64,000 bases of DNA from Brasilonema angustatum HA4187-MV1 (GTDB lineage Bacteria; Cyanobacteriota; Cyanobacteriia; Cyanobacteriales; Nostocaceae), in contig JAHHGV010000011.1 in NCBI GenBank assembly GCA_019359695.1, positions 62,001 to 126,000 on the forward strand. Direction: 5' to 3'. The notes below the pieces were generated by a model. It was not told where the DNA came from, ran no database searches, and worked only from the letters and a program-made list of their open reading frames with translations. A program made the translations under genes and the position numbers. Position 1 is the stretch's first letter, and every line of letters begins with the position of its first letter. This document shows, in pieces, positions 61,082-64,000 of the stretch.

Positions 61082-62074
61082 TTAATATCCCTCTTCTTCG
61101 TATTCTGGCTGTCTCTCTTTGACTTTTTTGGGAATATTTACTGGCTTTGGTGGCTCATCATCCCAAGCATCACGAGCTAAATCCTCGTCGTAGTCGTCAT
61201 AATCCTCATCGTATGGCTTTTTGTTGTAAGAACCAGAGTCATACTTTGACTGTGCTTGATACTTGTCTTTACCTGTTGCTTCACTCCAGTTGTCTTCTTC
61301 ATCGTCTTCATCGTACTGCACTGGCTCATACTGCCGTGCTTTCATAACTTGACGCTGAGGACGTTCTTCTTCGTAGTAGTCCTCATCCCATTCTTGTGCT
61401 ACAGGTTCGGGTGTACGAACAATTTTTGGCTTAGGTTGTTCTAATGGTACTCCGCTTGGCAGTTGCTTGTCTGGTGTGACTGTACGAGGAGTGTAGCTAG
61501 AGTATTCTTCGTCTGCATCACGTTCCCACGGTGCTTTACCAATACCCAAGCGCTCTAGTAAACCAACAGTTAATTGGTTAAGCCGTTCTTCAGCTCCTTC
61601 AAAAACAATCAATCTGTTGGGACCTGTGCTGACGATTTCATCTACTGAGAACTCGTAGGTACTCAAGAATTGATCGGGAATTTGTGGTAATCCAAAAGAA
61701 GCGATCGCAATTGAGTAAAGCTTGCCTGTTTCGGTATTAAATTTGAAGCCCCGCACTTTGCCTAGGACTTCACCAGTTTCTGTAATAACTTCCCAGTTTA
61801 TCAGGTTACTATAGGCCTCAACCTCAACATCATCAATGACATCCTCGTTATCCACAAGGATGACATCGCCGATTTGGTTGATGCTGTTGAGATACATATA
61901 GCGTGGCACCCCAGAAATAGAGATCAGGTTGTCTCGCATGCCAAGCGCCACAACCTCTCGCTGATCTACATCAACCCAAACCTGACTCACGATTCCTAAT
62001 CGCTTGCCGTTGTCACGAGTGATTACCTGGGTGTTTAAAATATCGGAACGTCTAATACTTTGTTCAGAGGTCAT
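61082..62074 (-). CDS. Double PRC-barrel protein with acidic disordered tail
   Basis: 330 aa. Two PRC-barrel domains: RRSDILNTQVITRDNGKRLG to GDVILVDNEDVI, and INWEVITETGEVLGKVRGFK to VSTGPNRLIVFEGAEE. The last 130 residues are low-complexity, rich in Asp, Glu, Tyr and Pro (YDEDDEEDNWSEATG, YDEDYDDYDEDLARDAW). PRC barrels bind partner proteins in RNA processing and photosynthetic complexes; this two-barrel form is common in cyanobacteria, of unknown role. It lies 58 bp downstream of smc on the same strand, so it may be in one transcript with it. Confidence 0.87.
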   Translation of the reverse strand: MTSEQSIRRSDILNTQVITRDNGKRLGIVSQVWVDVDQREVVALGMRDNLISISGVPRYMYLNSINQIGDVILVDNEDVIDDVEVEAYSNLINWEVITETGEVLGKVRGFKFNTETGKLYSIAIASFGLPQIPDQFLSTYEFSVDEIVSTGPNRLIVFEGAEERLNQLTVGLLERLGIGKAPWERDADEEYSSYTPRTVTPDKQLPSGVPLEQPKPKIVRTPEPVAQEWDEDYYEEERPQRQVMKARQYEPVQYDEDDEEDNWSEATGKDKYQAQSKYDSGSYNKKPYDEDYDDYDEDLARDAWDDEPPKPVNIPKKVKERQPEYEEEGY

Positions 62075-62132
62075 CCTGTACCGAGTCCTGATCTCGAATC
62101 CGGTTTATCTATACACTATTATTAACAAAAAC

Positions 62133-64000
62133 TCAAGCACTTGTTTGGTCAGATTGTAGCTTAATACCCAAAACTTGGGTGTACGCTCCTCTGGCTTGAG
62201 TAACGCCTATTGTACGTTCGGCTGATTCTATCATCGGGCGACGCAAACTGACAACGATAAATTGTGCTTGTTGCGCCTGTTGCTTAATCATTTTAGCTAA
62301 TCGTTCTACGTTTGCTCCATCTAAAAACATATCTACTTCGTCAAATGCATAAAATGGCGATGGACGGTAGCGTTGCAAAGCAAAAATAAAGCTCAATGCA
62401 GTCAGAGATTTTTCTCCTCCTGACATAGAAGCAAGTCGCTGTACAGGTTTGCCTTTCGGGTGTGCAACCAAGTTTAATCCACTATTGAATGGATCTTCTG
62501 GATCGTCAAGTTGTAGGTATCCGTCGCCTTCTGAAAGGGTGGCAAAAATTGATTGAAAGTTTTCATTGACAGCGTCGAAGGCTTCTTTAAATGCACGTTG
62601 ACGCAAAGTGGTAAAATTCTCAATTCTTAACAGTAATTCGGTACGCTCTCCTTCTAAGGTTTGCAATTTTTGAGTGAGTTCTTCAAGGCGTTTTTGCGTG
62701 CGCTCATATTGTTCTAACGCCAGCATATTTACAGGTTCCATTGCTTGTAGGCGTTTGGCAAGAGAACGCAATTCTTTTTGCAATTCTTCTAAATTGACTT
62801 TATCTGGTACTTCCGGCAAAGGGCTAAGTAATTCCCCTGACATCGTTCGCAATTGGGTTTGCAATGCAGCGAGTTCTTCTCGCCGCGTCTGCTGGGTTTC
62901 TTGCAGTTTTTGGATTTCCCATTCCAATTGTTGCTGACGCATTGTGTGCGATCGCAATTCTTGTTCTGTTGCGTCGCGTTTTTGTTTCTCCTCTCCCAAA
63001 TTTTGTTCCATTTGACTCAAAGCTGCGCGAGTCTCAGCAATTGCAGTGCTGAGTGTTGAGTCCTGAGTCCTGAGTCCTGTACGTTGATTTTGCTGATTTA
63101 TCTGCTCTTGATGGTATTCTTCAATACGCTGTTCCCCAACAGTAATTTTTTCTTGCAACCGCTGCTGCTGATTTTCCAAGTTCTTCAGGCTTTGCTCTAC
63201 TTCCCTTAAGGCGGTTTCCCGTTGTTGCAATTGTTGCTCTTGAATTTTTATTTTTGCTTGGATTTGTTGCCACTCCTGGGGAGTTTGGGACTGTTCCAAC
63301 TCAGTCAAAGCGTGTCGCAACTGTTGTAATTGTTGCTCTTGGTCAGGTAATTCCCGAACCAAAATTTCTAAACGGGATTGGACGGTGGTTAATTTTTCTG
63401 TGTTTTGCGAAAGCTGCGATCGCGCTGTTTCTAATTGCGTCGTAAAACTTTTGATCTCTTTGCGTAACTGTTCCAAGCGCAGTTGTTGTTCTCGCCGCGC
63501 CTGTCGTGCTTCCGTCACCTGTTGTGTGAGTTGTTTTGTTTTGGTAGAAAGAGAATGAATTGCTGAACTACAACGTTCTAAAATTCGCTCAATATCAGTT
63601 AACCGACTTTTTAAAGAAGAAACTTCCTCAGATTCCGCAACTTCTGTCGTACCAAACCGTAACGATGAACGCTGGTTCGTACTACCACCAGTCATTGCAC
63701 CACTGGTTTCCAACAATTCCCCATCTAAAGTGACAATGCGATAAAGTTTCATATGCTGACGTGCGTCAGCGAGATTTGCAAAAACAACTGTGTTACCAAA
63801 AACGTAGTTGAACACATCTTTATAGCGGCGATCGCACTCGATTAAGTTCACAGCATAATCCACAAACCCATTCGCATATCGCAGTGTAAAATCTTGGGTA
63901 AATTTGGAAGCCTGAATTTTATTCAGGGGTAAAAAAGTCGCTCGCCCACCACGTTTTTGTTTGAGTAGTTCAATTCCTGCAGCGGCTATGCTGTCATCTT
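62133..64000 (-). CDS. smc: Chromosome segregation protein SMC, C-terminal half (5' end outside window)
   Basis: Open from the right edge to the stop at 62133, about 622 codons. At the right edge it begins in the hinge (IELLKQKRGGRATFLPLNKI, NLIECDRRYKDVFNYVFG, GGSTNQRSS). Then comes the long C-terminal coiled coil (Gln/Glu/Leu-rich), ending in the ABC head: signature LSGGEKSLTALSFIFALQRY, Walker B SPFYAFDEVDMFLDGANVER and D-loop. SMC dimers with ScpA and ScpB compact and separate chromosomes. Two peculiarities: three tandem GAGTCCT heptamers inside the coiled-coil coding region (63058-63078), and a downstream PRC-barrel gene on the same strand. Confidence 0.96.
   Translation of the reverse strand, partial: DDSIAAAGIELLKQKRGGRATFLPLNKIQASKFTQDFTLRYANGFVDYAVNLIECDRRYKDVFNYVFGNTVVFANLADARQHMKLYRIVTLDGELLETSGAMTGGSTNQRSSLRFGTTEVAESEEVSSLKSRLTDIERILERCSSAIHSLSTKTKQLTQQVTEARQARREQQLRLEQLRKEIKSFTTQLETARSQLSQNTEKLTTVQSRLEILVRELPDQEQQLQQLRHALTELEQSQTPQEWQQIQAKIKIQEQQLQQRETALREVEQSLKNLENQQQRLQEKITVGEQRIEEYHQEQINQQNQRTGLRTQDSTLSTAIAETRAALSQMEQNLGEEKQKRDATEQELRSHTMRQQQLEWEIQKLQETQQTRREELAALQTQLRTMSGELLSPLPEVPDKVNLEELQKELRSLAKRLQAMEPVNMLALEQYERTQKRLEELTQKLQTLEGERTELLLRIENFTTLRQRAFKEAFDAVNENFQSIFATLSEGDGYLQLDDPEDPFNSGLNLVAHPKGKPVQRLASMSGGEKSLTALSFIFALQRYRPSPFYAFDEVDMFLDGANVERLAKMIKQQAQQAQFIVVSLRRPMIESAERTIGVTQARGAYTQVLGIKLQSDQTSA
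63058..63078. repeat. Heptamer repeat (GAGTCCT x3) inside smc
   Basis: Three exact tandem heptamers within the smc coding sequence. Because 3 x 7 = 21, the reading frame is kept; the segment encodes about seven residues (around TGLRTQDST) in a short break between two coiled-coil stretches. Confidence 0.9.

Overview
The window looks like the chromosome of a filamentous, probably heterocyst-forming, cyanobacterium (Nostocales type). The grounds are frequent GCGATCGC (HIP1) octamers, many heptamer short tandem repeats (STRRs), GC-rich interspersed palindromes, and cyanobacterial families: a Ycf23/DUF561 protein, a Ycf46-type AAA ATPase, a Tab2/Atab2 protein, sucrose-phosphate phosphatase, a carotenoid oxygenase, DUF3611, zinc-ribbon Ser/Thr kinases fused to WD40 propellers, and a PEP-CTERM protein. 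No rRNA, tRNA, CRISPR array or complete insertion sequence was seen.

Layout. 1-4.6 kb: ClC chloride channel (runs off the left edge), TldE/PmbA-like protein, Tab2-like protein. 4.6-6.2 kb: repeat-rich zone with a wrecked toxin-antitoxin pair. 6.3-13.4 kb: kinase-WD40 protein, exported protein, Ycf23, DegT-type aminotransferase, FetB-like permease, frameshifted SnoaL-like gene. 13.8-16.1 kb: a succinyl-CoA-synthetase-like pair whose alpha subunit lacks the catalytic histidine. 16.5-19.3 kb: an NB-ARC/TPR (NLR-like) gene split by an in-frame TGA. 19.6-24.4 kb: Ycf46, SH3-like protein, shortened CHAT protein, orphan antitoxin, long repeat zone. 24.4-36 kb: carotenoid oxygenase, histidine phosphatase, truncated AstE/AspA gene, Era, LuxR-type regulator, Uma2 nuclease, a candidate RiPP precursor, RAYT transposase relic, Tat-exported aldo/keto reductase, NifU-domain protein, GH57 glycosidase. 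36.3-44.3 kb: LRR-Roc-COR protein with a partner sharing its terminal motif, then kinase-WD40 and WD40 proteins. 44.3-53.4 kb: structured element, xseA, TMEM175 channel, xseB, DUF3611, SPP, ruvA, toxin-antitoxin relics, an HNH endonuclease pair, bioF. 53.4-64 kb: long AT-rich spacer, two secreted proteins, BON lipoprotein, glycine-rich stress protein, histidine kinase, MsrA, PRC-barrel protein, and smc (runs off the right edge).

Two themes stand out. One is conserved housekeeping genes set among signalling and conflict genes (4-Cys kinases, NB-ARC, Roc-COR, CHAT, PIN, HNH, Uma2). Several of these carry recently amplified, nearly identical internal repeats coding for TPRs, LRRs or WD40 blades. 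The other is widespread decay: at least three genes are interrupted by single in-frame stops, one by a frameshift, and three PIN toxins are broken while antitoxin-like partners remain. The most promising novelties are the Cys-rich double-glycine peptide at 31 kb, the Roc-COR/partner pair with a shared motif at 36-40 kb, and the hairpin element with a small ORF at 44.7-44.95 kb.
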